Of a stretch of 48,311 nucleotides of DNA, positions 33,360 through 41,655 are shown piece by piece. The stretch spans positions 1 through 48,311 of the forward strand of contig NZ_AULA01000017.1 in the NCBI RefSeq assembly GCF_000425045.1. Reading direction: 5' to 3'. The notes beneath the pieces were generated by a model. It was not told where the DNA came from. It worked only from the letters and a program-made list of their open reading frames with translations, and ran no database searches. A program made the translations under genes and the position numbers. Source of the stretch: Acidaminococcus intestini DSM 21505 (GTDB taxonomy: Bacteria; Bacillota; Negativicutes; Acidaminococcales; Acidaminococcaceae). Within the stretch, counting starts at the first letter, position 1. Every line of letters begins with the position of its first letter.

Positions 33360-35270
33360 TCAGACCTTTTTTACGAACAAAGCCCTCATGGCATTCATGA
33401 CGGCCATGATAAGGACGCCTGTATCGGCAAAAATGGCCATCCACATATTGGCCAGGCCCAACGCCCCCAAGATAAGGACAATCACCTTGATCCCGATGGC
33501 AAAATAAATATTTTGGTGGACAATGGACACGCATTTTTTAGAGATGCGAATGGCTTTCCCGATTTTCAAAGGATCATCATCCATCAAAACGACATCGGCA
33601 GCTTCGATGGCTGCATCGGACCCCATAGCCCCCATGGCAATCCCTACATCGGCTAGGGAAAGGACAGGCGCGTCATTGATGCCATCACCCACGAAAAGGA
33701 CCTTTTCATTGCCATTTTTCTGCTGGGTAATCTTTTCCAGGAGTGTGACTTTATCTTCAGGTAAAAGTTCACTGTAGACACGCGAAATCCCCAGCTCCTG
33801 AGCGACCTTTTCCGCAACCTGTTTCGCATCACCAGTGAGCATAACCGTAGCGATGCCTTGTTTTTTCAGCTCGTCAATGGCCCTTATGGAATGCGGTTTC
33901 ACGACATCAGCAATCAGGATGTGCCCTGCATATGTCCCATCAACGGCCATATGGACGAGAGTTCCCACTTGATGGCAGGGAAGATAGGAAATCCCCGCTT
34001 CTTCCATGAGCTTGGCATTGCCGCACAGTATGCTGCGTCCGTCAACGGTGGCCTGAATACCGCGGCCGCTCAGTTCTTTAATTTCCGTGACACGGCTGCG
34101 GTCCAGCGGTTTCCCGTAGGCTTTTTGAAGGCTTTTACTGATGGGATGGCTGGATGCATTTTCAGCAAGGGCGGCCCATTCAAGAAGGATATGGTCTTCA
34201 ACAGGTGAATGATGGATGCCAACCACTTCAAAAACGCCCTTGGTCAGGGTCCCTGTCTTATCCATGACAACTGTGGCCGCCTGTGACAAGGTTTCCATAT
34301 AGTTGGACCCTTTAATCAAAATGCCTTCGTGGCTTGCTCCGCCAATCCCGGCAAAGAATGTCAAAGGAACACTGAGCACCAAGGCACAGGGACAGCTGAT
34401 GACAAGAAATGTCAGGCTCCGGTAAATCCAGCTTGACCACAAAGGTTCAAGGCCCATGAAGATCCGCACAAAGGGCGGAATAAGGGAAAGGGCCAAGGCA
34501 CTGCAACAAACAATAGGCGTGTAATAGCGAGCGAATTTGGAGATGAAGTTTTCTGACTTAGATTTACGGCTTCCTGCATCTTCAACAAGTTCGAGGATCT
34601 TGCTGACCGTGGAATCACAGAATTCCTTTGACGTGCATATTTTAAGCACACCTTGCTGATTGATGGACCCGCTGACAACGGCCATCCCCGGTTCTACATC
34701 AAGAGGCAGGCTTTCTCCCGTAAGGGCGGCCGTATTAAGGGTAGAATGACCGCTTACGACCGTACCGTCAATCGGCACTTTTTCACCAGGCTGTACGACA
34801 ATGAGGGTTCCTACGGCCACATCATCGGGATCGATGCGGATCAATTTCCCGTTTTCTTCAACATTAGCGTAATCAGGACGGATATCCATAAGTTCGCTGA
34901 TGTTGCGGCGGCTCTTATCGACCGCATAGTCTTCAAATAGTTCCCCAACTTGATAAAAGAGCATAACAGCAATGGCTTCCGTGTATTCCCCATTTTGGAA
35001 GAATCCGAGGAAAAAAGCCCCTAAACTGGCAACGGCCATAAGAAAGTTTTCATCAAAAACCTGGCCGCGGCGAATATTTTTCCAAGCCTTGATCAGGATA
35101 TTCCAGGAAATGACGGCGTAAGCCGCAAAATAAGGCAAGGATTCCCACAGCCTTGTCACGAGGGATTCGCCCGGTTTCATCGGGCCAGCATCCATAAAAA
35201 GATGAGCACCCGCCGTCAAGAGCGCGGCCGTAACGATGCGGATCAGGCTTTCTTTTTGTTCTGCTTCCAT
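33360..35270 (-). CDS. Heavy-metal-translocating P-type ATPase (Zn/Cd/Co type)
   Basis: A 636-residue P1B-type ATPase that exports soft or borderline divalent metals across the inner membrane. It has the actuator TGES loop near residue 190, the membrane metal site SCPCAL near 300, phosphorylation site DKTGTLTKG near 340, SSHPIS near 380, and GDGINDAPVLSLADVG near 550. CPC plus the C-terminal pattern favours the Zn/Cd/Co group over copper. The usual N-terminal metal-binding domain is absent; the gene directly upstream encodes it separately. A strong promoter and a palindromic operator lie upstream of the pair. Confidence 0.93.
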   Translation of the reverse strand: MEAEQKESLIRIVTAALLTAGAHLFMDAGPMKPGESLVTRLWESLPYFAAYAVISWNILIKAWKNIRRGQVFDENFLMAVASLGAFFLGFFQNGEYTEAIAVMLFYQVGELFEDYAVDKSRRNISELMDIRPDYANVEENGKLIRIDPDDVAVGTLIVVQPGEKVPIDGTVVSGHSTLNTAALTGESLPLDVEPGMAVVSGSINQQGVLKICTSKEFCDSTVSKILELVEDAGSRKSKSENFISKFARYYTPIVCCSALALSLIPPFVRIFMGLEPLWSSWIYRSLTFLVISCPCALVLSVPLTFFAGIGGASHEGILIKGSNYMETLSQAATVVMDKTGTLTKGVFEVVGIHHSPVEDHILLEWAALAENASSHPISKSLQKAYGKPLDRSRVTEIKELSGRGIQATVDGRSILCGNAKLMEEAGISYLPCHQVGTLVHMAVDGTYAGHILIADVVKPHSIRAIDELKKQGIATVMLTGDAKQVAEKVAQELGISRVYSELLPEDKVTLLEKITQQKNGNEKVLFVGDGINDAPVLSLADVGIAMGAMGSDAAIEAADVVLMDDDPLKIGKAIRISKKCVSIVHQNIYFAIGIKVIVLILGALGLANMWMAIFADTGVLIMAVMNAMRALFVKKV

Positions 35271-35313
35271 GATCTCTCCTTCTTGATTAAGTCAAATTTT
35301 AATTAAAAAGCAA

Positions 35314-35532
35314 TCAGATCAGGACCTGAGCCTCTGCATCGACTTTTTCGCAGCGTTCCTTGACGGCTTTCATAACGGTTCCCGCATCCGCTCCCGGTTC
35401 AAATTCAATGGCCATCTTTTGGGTCATAAAATTAACAGCGGCCGTCTTGACGCCTGGAGTTTCCTGAGCGAGGCCCTCCATCTTGGCTGCACAGTTGGCA
35501 CAGTCGACAACGATTGCATAACGTTTTTTCAT
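35314..35532 (-). CDS. Free-standing heavy-metal-associated (HMA) domain protein
   Basis: A 72-residue ferredoxin-like metal-binding domain: KRYAIVVDCANCAAKMEG with CxxC at residues 10-13, then PGVKTAAVNFMTQKMAIEFEPG. The DCxxC context, with Asp before the first Cys, is typical of Zn/Cd-type ATPase N-terminal domains rather than copper chaperones. The open frame extends 63 codons upstream across the promoter; the ATG at 35532 with GAGGTGA ahead is the real start. It lies 43 bases upstream of the ATPase gene, so the two may deliver and export metal as partners. Confidence 0.9.
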   Translation of the reverse strand: MKKRYAIVVDCANCAAKMEGLAQETPGVKTAAVNFMTQKMAIEFEPGADAGTVMKAVKERCEKVDAEAQVLI

Positions 35533-35557
35533 CCAACTCACCTCACGATGTATTTTA

Positions 35558-35575
35558 ATTAAATATTTATTTAAT
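35558..35575. promoter_or_regulatory. Candidate metal-repressor operator
   Basis: ATTAAATA-TT-TATTTAAT, perfect 8-bp arms, just downstream of the expected transcription start. The shape resembles ArsR/SmtB-type sites, but no such regulator is encoded in this window. Confidence 0.55.
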
Positions 35576-35586
35576 CGTTTAACTAT

Positions 35587-35615
35587 GTTATACCCATTTT
35601 GAGTGGGTTTGTCAA
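35587..35615 (-). promoter_or_regulatory. Promoter of the HMA-ATPase operon
   Basis: Minus strand -35 TTGACA (35615-35610), 17-base spacer, -10 TATAAC (35592-35587). The spacer itself contains ACCCA/TGGGT. Confidence 0.8.
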
Positions 35616-36156
35616 GAGGATTCAGATGAATATGAAGCAAGGGGTTCATGGCCCAACCAGCACCTTTTCTATTTACTTGGATTAGAAATTGTGCCGATTC
35701 GATACAGTTACGTGTCATCATTGGCTTTAAAAGATTGATTTTATGGCAATGAGGTCATGGCACATAGTAAAATGATGCGATACACAATTTCAAGATAATC
35801 TCGCCCGAAAAAAGCTGTCGGCGGTCGAGCCACCGCTTGGAATGATTTCGTTTGTAGAAGAAGCATGATTCCCTGGGTCCTATATCGGTCAATCTTAAAA
35901 TGACGGAACATGGTGCAGCAGGTTCTCGATCCATCATCATGAAGTAGGCCACAAACTGAACGTCAGCACTGGTTCGGATCGGCACTCTTAGTTTGCAGTT
36001 GAACTTATTAACGGGCTACTCTTTTGATATGGCTGATGCTTCCTCTCAAAATAACGCAAGCAAAACACAAAAGGACATGCGGGTTTCATTGTGCACAAAA
36101 ACAGTTTTCGCAATTTTGCAGCCGCAAGGAATTGTTACTGCACGCCCATAAAGGAC
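35616..36156. other. Gene-free stretch between metal ATPase and feoB
   Basis: No protein family is recognisable in either strand. The longest frames are short and do not have a good start. It holds no obvious tRNA or riboswitch. Confidence 0.45.
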
Positions 36157-36213
36157 AAAAATGCCTCAAGCTGGATCCATTTACAAGTTCAGCTTGAGGC
36201 GTCTTTTATTTTT
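36157..36213. terminator. feoAB terminator (probably bidirectional)
   Basis: Perfect 11-bp arms GCCTCAAGCTG (36163-36173) and CAGCTTGAGGC (36190-36200), with A-run before and T-rich run after. Confidence 0.8.
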
Positions 36214-36283
36214 CGTTGCGTTCCGTAATACCCCGTGTTCTCTTTTGAAGAAAGGGCTCGTACCTTACCTGGGCTGGAGTGAT

Positions 36284-38347
36284 TTACGCTCCGAAGATAA
36301 TCTGAAATCCTTGATAAACAACAAAGGTCACCACCCATGCCGTCACGAGCTGAAACACCGCTTCACCAAGGGTCCAGGCCCAGCTTCCTGATTCTTTCCT
36401 GATAGTCGCAAGGGCTGCCACACAGGGGACATAAAGCAGGCAAAAGACCATGAGGCACAAGGCATTAATGGAAGTAAAACCAATGCTTTCAAGAGCCTGC
36501 TGAAACCGGTCCATGCCCTCTCCGCTTGTTGCATTGGTGATTCCAAAAAGAACGGCACAGCTTGATACAACCACTTCTTTTGCTGAAATTCCTGCAAGAA
36601 GGGCCACCGTAATCTGCCAAAATCCCAGTCCAATAGGAGCAAAAAGAGGCACCAGGGAGTGTCCTAAGAGAGCTCCCAGACTTTGTGTCGGATCTTCCGT
36701 ATACCCTTGGGGTCCAAAGTTCAAGAGCCCCCAGATCACGATTGTCCCTAAGAAGATGATAGTTCCTGCTTTTTGCAGGTAGCCTTTGACTTTATCTGAA
36801 ACATAGATGCCAACTGTACGCATATCCGGCATTTTATATTCAGGAAGCTCAATGAGGAGGTAATCCTCCTTGTCCAGATGACGGGCAACATCGGTCCAAT
36901 GGATCAAGAGGGAAACGCCAATGGCAACAAAAATGCCAATGATGTACATGGAATAAGCAGCCACCATCGCATATTCATTGAAGAAGATTTCCGAAAAGAG
37001 AATATAGATGGTCAGGCGAGCGTTGCAGCTCATGAACGGAGTAACGAGCATGACCTTGTAGCGGTCCCGTTTATTTTCAAGACCTCGGGATGCCATAATG
37101 GCAGGCACGGTACATCCGAAACCAACGAGCATAGGGATAAAGGCACGGCCCGATAACCCAACCTTTCCCATGATATTTTCCATGACATAAGCAACGCGGG
37201 CCATATAGCCACTGTCCTCCAAAAAACCCAGGCTCAGAAAAAGAATCAGGATATTGGGAAGAAACGTGATGATGGTTCCCACCCCCGCAAGGGCCCCATC
37301 AAGGATCAGGGACTGCAGGGGCTTTGCGACCAACTGGGCCGACATGGCGGCAGCCATAAAATCTGTGAGGGCAGAAATACCGTCTTCAAGAAATCCGCTT
37401 AAAAAGTCCCCCACCGTGAAGGTAAGGAAAAAAATGAAGGCCATGATGAGAAGAAAAATAGGAATGCCCCATGTCTTATCCGTAAAGATTCGGTCCAGAC
37501 GATCGGTGAATTCATCCCTTTTTTCCTTGTGGATGACCACTTCCCGAATGATTTCTTCAATAAAGTCATACTTTTGCCGAATGATATCGATTTCATAGCT
37601 CCGGTCCAGCACGTCGGGCAAGTTCACAGGAAGCTTTTCCATCACTTCCTTATCGCGCTCCAAAAGTTTGATGGAGGCCCAGCGGCGATTGGGAACATCC
37701 GTATAATGAGTTTCAAGAAAAGCGGAAATCTGGTCGATTCGGTCTTCGATATCATCGGAATAGACCATGGCATATTCCTGATGATTGAGTTCATGGGTAC
37801 TGGGTTGATCATGGTCGTGAATCAAGGGATCGGTCGTATTCACGTCCTTATGGTGAGCCGCGGCGTGAATGAGCACTTCAAGGCCCCGTCGCTTTCTAGC
37901 TGATACGGGAATGACCGGGATGCCGAGCATTTCTGGCAGCCGGTGCAGGTCAATCTCCAGCCCACGTTTTTCTACAATATCCATCATGTTAAGGGCCATG
38001 ACCACCGGCTTACCCAGTTCAAGGAGCTGAAGCGTCAGATAGAGACTGCGTTCAAGGGCCGATGCGTCAACTACGTTGATGACGACATCCACCTCATCAC
38101 TGAGGATGAATTTCCGGGAAACAATTTCTTCCATGGTGTAACTTGTGAGACTGTAGGTCCCGGGCAGATCGACAAGACGGATATTCATGTTGTGGTGGCG
38201 GATGGCACCCTCTACTTTTTCCACAGTCACGCCCGGCCAGTTCGCGACTTTAAGATTGGCGCCTGTATAGGCGTTGAACAAGGTCGTCTTCCCGCAGTTC
38301 GGGTTCCCAATGAAGCCAATGGTGAGATTTGTCTTTGCGTCAGCCAT
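36284..38347 (-). CDS. feoB: Ferrous iron transport protein B
   Basis: The main Fe(II) importer of anaerobes, an inner-membrane protein with a cytoplasmic G domain. 687 residues. GNPNCGKTTLFN (G1), DLPGTYSLT (G3) and NMMD (G4) lie in the first 125 residues; a helical GDI-like domain follows. The membrane part has gate regions LVGFGCTVPAIMASR and GISAKEVVVSS. The His/Asp-rich stretch DPLIHDHDQPSTHELNH near residue 175 may bind metal. It overlaps feoA by eight bases. No FeoC follows. Confidence 0.96.
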   Translation of the reverse strand: MADAKTNLTIGFIGNPNCGKTTLFNAYTGANLKVANWPGVTVEKVEGAIRHHNMNIRLVDLPGTYSLTSYTMEEIVSRKFILSDEVDVVINVVDASALERSLYLTLQLLELGKPVVMALNMMDIVEKRGLEIDLHRLPEMLGIPVIPVSARKRRGLEVLIHAAAHHKDVNTTDPLIHDHDQPSTHELNHQEYAMVYSDDIEDRIDQISAFLETHYTDVPNRRWASIKLLERDKEVMEKLPVNLPDVLDRSYEIDIIRQKYDFIEEIIREVVIHKEKRDEFTDRLDRIFTDKTWGIPIFLLIMAFIFFLTFTVGDFLSGFLEDGISALTDFMAAAMSAQLVAKPLQSLILDGALAGVGTIITFLPNILILFLSLGFLEDSGYMARVAYVMENIMGKVGLSGRAFIPMLVGFGCTVPAIMASRGLENKRDRYKVMLVTPFMSCNARLTIYILFSEIFFNEYAMVAAYSMYIIGIFVAIGVSLLIHWTDVARHLDKEDYLLIELPEYKMPDMRTVGIYVSDKVKGYLQKAGTIIFLGTIVIWGLLNFGPQGYTEDPTQSLGALLGHSLVPLFAPIGLGFWQITVALLAGISAKEVVVSSCAVLFGITNATSGEGMDRFQQALESIGFTSINALCLMVFCLLYVPCVAALATIRKESGSWAWTLGEAVFQLVTAWVVTFVVYQGFQIIFGA

Positions 38348-38573
38348 GATAGACCTCCCTTGTCACGTCGACATTGCGTGTCAGGTTGTAGCCCATGGCA
38401 AATCGGGTGCCCCGGACGGTCACAATCATGACGCCCTTTCCTTTACGGTCCACAACATCGACCGTTGTCCCCGGCGTCATCCCAAGGGCAAGGAGACGGC
38501 GTTCAATTTCAAAAGGCAAATGGAAAGCATCGATCATGGCGGTCTCCCCTTTGCCAAGTTCATTTAGTTTCAT
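38340..38573 (-). CDS. feoA: Ferrous iron transport protein A
   Basis: A 77-residue SH3-like cytoplasmic protein that assists FeoB. LNELGKGETAMIDAF, ERRLLALGMTPGTTVDVVDR and RGTRFAMGYNLTRNV follow the family. First gene of feoAB. Confidence 0.93.
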   Translation of the reverse strand: MKLNELGKGETAMIDAFHLPFEIERRLLALGMTPGTTVDVVDRKGKGVMIVTVRGTRFAMGYNLTRNVDVTREVYHG

Positions 38574-38606
38574 ATCTCTGACTCCCCCAATTTAACAGCT
38601 CTTCCT

Positions 38607-38635
38607 ATTCTAATTTGTTCTACTCATCTTGTCCA
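38607..38635 (-). promoter_or_regulatory. feoAB promoter
   Basis: Minus strand -35 TGGACA (38635-38630), 17-base spacer, -10 TAGAAT (38612-38607). No clear Fur box is seen. Confidence 0.65.
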
Positions 38636-38750
38636 CTTTATTGAGGAAAAAGACGAAGGAAAATTGCAGATTCTTTCTCGTTGCCTCTTTTCCCCCAACC
38701 GATATATACTATATGAAGAAAGGAATTTGCGTTCGAAAGGAGGCCCGGTC

Positions 38751-39677
38751 ATGATCCTCAATACAGGCAACCGCACGGATATACCCGCTTTTTATACCCC
38801 TTGGTTCATGAACCGAGTAAAAAGCGGTGAAGTCCTAGTCCGCAGTCCTTATGCGGAAAATCAGGTCACGCGCTATCGTCTCGACCCCAGTGTCGTTGAC
38901 CTCCTTGTTTTTTGTACGAAGAACCCCTATCCCATCCTGCCCCATCTAAAATCGCTGAGCATCTTTGATACCTTTTGGCATGTGACGATTACGCCCTATG
39001 GCAGGGACATCGAACCCAACGTGCCTAGCAAAAGGGACATTCTTTCGGCGTTCCAGTACCTGTCCCATCAGATAGGCGCAAATCGCATCGTCTGGCGTTA
39101 CGACCCCATTCTCATCAATCATACCTACACGACGGCATACCATATCGAAGCCTTTCGCTCCATGGCAGAAACGCTTCAAGGCTATACACACCAAGTGGTC
39201 ATTAGCTTCATCGATCTTTATGAAAAAACAAAGCGCAACTTTCCAGAAGCCCGTCCCGTCAGCGCCCATGACCAGGTGCTCCTCGTCAATGCCTTTTCGG
39301 AAATTGCCAAAAAGACAGGGCTCGCCATCCATCTGTGCTGTGAATCGGCCATCTTGGAGCGGGACAATGTCGATGCGAATGGCTGTCTGTCCCAGGCTGT
39401 CCTCGAAGAAGCTCTTGGTGAAAAACTTTCCGTACCACGCCGCAAAGCACCGCGGGAAGGCTGTACCTGTCTTCTTGGAGCCGATATCGGCGCTTATAAT
39501 ACATGCTCTCATTTCTGCCGCTATTGCTATGCCAATTACGATGAAGCCCTGGTGAGGAAAAACTACCAGCGCCACGACCCTGCGTCAGCCCTTCTCATCG
39601 GGCATCTTGAACAGGGGGATATCATCAAGGACGCCCAGCAAAAAAGCTGGAAGAGTCCTGAAATTTCATTATTCTAA
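38751..39677 (+). CDS. DUF1848 family protein with C-terminal CxxxCxxC cluster
   Basis: A 308-residue protein of the uncharacterised DUF1848 family. NTGNRTDIPAFYTPWFMNR opens the protein within residues 3-22; the middle has HVTITPYGRDIEPNVP and IVWRYDPI. Near the C-terminus, NTCSHFCRYCYANYDE has the CxxxCxxC spacing of radical-SAM clusters, with other Cys just before (EGCTCLLG). A radical-SAM-like, possibly nucleic-acid-related role is suspected in the family but not shown. A longer frame exists; GAAAGGAGG precedes the ATG at 38751. TTGCCT/TATACT (38681-38710) may be its promoter. It is 14 bases upstream of bcp. Confidence 0.87.
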   Translation: MILNTGNRTDIPAFYTPWFMNRVKSGEVLVRSPYAENQVTRYRLDPSVVDLLVFCTKNPYPILPHLKSLSIFDTFWHVTITPYGRDIEPNVPSKRDILSAFQYLSHQIGANRIVWRYDPILINHTYTTAYHIEAFRSMAETLQGYTHQVVISFIDLYEKTKRNFPEARPVSAHDQVLLVNAFSEIAKKTGLAIHLCCESAILERDNVDANGCLSQAVLEEALGEKLSVPRRKAPREGCTCLLGADIGAYNTCSHFCRYCYANYDEALVRKNYQRHDPASALLIGHLEQGDIIKDAQQKSWKSPEISLF

Positions 39678-39691
39678 GGAGGATTACACCC

Positions 39692-40147
39692 ATGCTTGAA
39701 GTTGGAACAAAAGCACCTGATTTTACCCTGCAGAACCAAGAAGGAAAGGAAGTCTCCCTATCAGACTTCAAAGGGAAGAAAGTCATCCTCTACTTCTATC
39801 CGAAAGACTTGACAAGCGGCTGCACGAAACAAGCCTGCGGCTTTAAAGAACGCTACCCTCTCATTACGGAAAAAGGCGCCGTTGTGATCGGTATCAGTAA
39901 GGACAGCGTCAAAAAGCACGAGGAATTTGTGACGACCTACGCCCTTCCCTTTACGCTTCTTTCCGATCCAGAACATAAGGTCCAGGAACTTTATGACGTA
40001 TGGAAGGAAAAGAGCCTGTACGGGCGGAAATACATGGGCACGGAACGCTCAACCTACCTCATTGATGAAGAAGGCACCATTGTAAAGGCGCTGCAGAAAG
40101 TACAGCCGGCTAAGAATCCCGAGCAGATGGTAAAGGTTTTAGGATGA
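39692..40147 (+). CDS. bcp: Thioredoxin-dependent peroxiredoxin (BCP/PrxQ)
   Basis: A 151-residue peroxiredoxin that reduces hydroperoxides with thioredoxin. APDFTLQNQEGKEVSLSDFKGK and FYPKDLTSGCTKQACGF carry the peroxidatic Cys and, five residues later, the resolving Cys typical of the BCP/PrxQ class. AAGGAGG is just after the DUF1848 stop, so the two genes are co-transcribed. Confidence 0.95.
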   Translation: MLEVGTKAPDFTLQNQEGKEVSLSDFKGKKVILYFYPKDLTSGCTKQACGFKERYPLITEKGAVVIGISKDSVKKHEEFVTTYALPFTLLSDPEHKVQELYDVWKEKSLYGRKYMGTERSTYLIDEEGTIVKALQKVQPAKNPEQMVKVLG

Positions 40148-40191
40148 TTGTACTCAAAGCAAAAATCGCTCCGATTCTGCATCATGACATA

Positions 40192-40231
40192 CCTCCATTG
40201 CTTAATCCATATTTTATGGATGCAATGGAGG
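40192..40231. repeat. Long interrupted palindrome
   Basis: CCTCCATTGC (40192-40201) pairs with GCAATGGAGG (40222-40231), and inside ATCCATA pairs with TATGGAT around three T; a three-base bulge separates the two stems. There is no T-run on either side, so a plain terminator is unlikely. Confidence 0.6.
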
Positions 40232-40558
40232 AAAAGATTGGAAGGCAAAGGCCCATAACACACGGTGCCAAACCGCCATTTTCATCTACCATCCACTCCC
40301 GTAAGCAAGCATATTTGTTACAATCCTGCTAAGAAAATCTATTCGAAACTTCGTCGTACACGAAAACGATTCCGCTGCTTTTTATATCCGCCTGATACTA
40401 TGCGGATGTAAGGGATAAAAGGGCTCTGCACTCCGCAGTCTTACAATGGAGCGCTCTCTGGATACGTCCCCTGCACGATTTCTCGCTTCGCTGTTTTGAT
40501 CCATTTTATAGCTTTCACGGCCCTGCGGCGAGAATACAAAGACAACCCATCATAAAGC

Positions 40559-40612
40559 TAGCCCTAACTCGACTGTAAGCGCAGAGTCGGGTTAGGGCTC
40601 TTGTTCTTTAAT
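40559..40612 (+). terminator. Probable terminator
   Basis: AGCCCTAACTCGACT against AGTCGGGTTAGGGCT (15 bp, one wobble) with a ten-base loop, then TCTTGTTCTTT on the plus strand. It could stop plus-strand readthrough from bcp and, less well, the converging transcript. Confidence 0.6.
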
Positions 40613-40686
40613 TGAAGTCTTTAATTAACTGATCTTTTGAAATATAGGGATACCAATAGCAGCTGAAACGACCCACCTTCCTCATT

Positions 40687-41649
40687 TTATGCTTTACTTT
40701 GACGGTCCAGGAATTCTTCTCGCGCTTTTGCCACCGCGACGATATGCTCAGATACGGTGGTGCAGCAACCGCCAACGGCACGGGCGCCGGCTTCCATATA
40801 TGTCCGGGCATAGTCCTTGAAGGAATGGCCGTCGCCTTTCCCATTCCAGGTCTTGGTAACCGGATCGTAGGTTTCCCCGCTGTTAGGATACACGACAATC
40901 GGAAGATCCGTTTCTTTTCCAAGTTCCTTGATAAGGCTTTCAAGGTATTCCGGTTTTGTGCAGTTGACGCCGAGGGCCCTTAGACGCGGATAGCCGCTAC
41001 GGAAGGCAGCAGCACAGTCCCGGATGAGGTCGCCTTCGTTGATATGAAGCCCATCCTTACAAGAGAAACTGATCCAGTAATCAGCGCCGAGCCGCTCTGC
41101 AATGGCCGCTTCAATTTTGGCTTCACCAAGGGAAGGCTGGGTCTCAAAAAGGAGGACATCGGCGCCGGCTTCCCACAAAAGCTCAGCCCGTCTTTGATGG
41201 AAGTCATGAAGGGCAGCGTCAGGAATGCCGTAATGGCCTTTATATTCCGAGCCATCAGCCAGATAAGCGCCATAAGGCCCGATGCCAGCTAGACACATGG
41301 GATAGGCGCGGTCCGCGGCCTTGCCTTCTTTTTCCCACCACTCGTTACGGGCTTCCTGGAAGACCTTGACTGAACGGACAATGAGATCCTCGGCTTCTTT
41401 TTCCGAAAGGCCATTTGCCATGAGTCCAGGAATGGTGGCCTGATAGCTGCAGGTAATGCCCGCGTCCGCGCCGGCATGGAAATAATCCAGATGGACCTTT
41501 TTTACTAATTCGGGCTGATCCAAGAGCACACGTGCTGTCCACAGGGAGTTATTGAGATTGGCGCCCAAATGCTCCAGGGCTGTCCCCATGGATCCGTCAA
41601 TGACACAGATCTGTTTTTTTTCAAGAATCTTTGCAAGGGTTTGTCTCAT
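40687..41649 (-). CDS. mmuM: Homocysteine S-methyltransferase (MmuM/YagD type)
   Basis: A 320-residue zinc enzyme that transfers a methyl group from S-methylmethionine or S-adenosylmethionine to homocysteine, making methionine. IDGSMGTALEHLG near residue 18, GVNCTKPEYL near residue 230 and AVGGCCTTVSEHI near residue 295 hold the three zinc cysteines. Cobalamin and folate domains of MetH are absent. It follows the AGCS carrier by six bases, so one operon; an imported methyl donor or amino acid may feed it. Confidence 0.92.
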   Translation of the reverse strand: MRQTLAKILEKKQICVIDGSMGTALEHLGANLNNSLWTARVLLDQPELVKKVHLDYFHAGADAGITCSYQATIPGLMANGLSEKEAEDLIVRSVKVFQEARNEWWEKEGKAADRAYPMCLAGIGPYGAYLADGSEYKGHYGIPDAALHDFHQRRAELLWEAGADVLLFETQPSLGEAKIEAAIAERLGADYWISFSCKDGLHINEGDLIRDCAAAFRSGYPRLRALGVNCTKPEYLESLIKELGKETDLPIVVYPNSGETYDPVTKTWNGKGDGHSFKDYARTYMEAGARAVGGCCTTVSEHIVAVAKAREEFLDRQSKA

Positions 41650-41655
41650 CTTTTC

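Larger units (their letters stand above)
40148..40686. other. Gene-free stretch with two large hairpins
   Basis: No gene is recognised between bcp and the converging methyltransferase. It contains the hairpins at 40192-40231 and 40559-40600 described separately; the rest shows no family or RNA signature. Confidence 0.5.

Noticed and set aside
33360-35270. Copper-type ATPase
   Set aside because: The single DCxxC HMA protein and the membrane-site context fit the Zn/Cd/Co group better, though metal choice needs testing.
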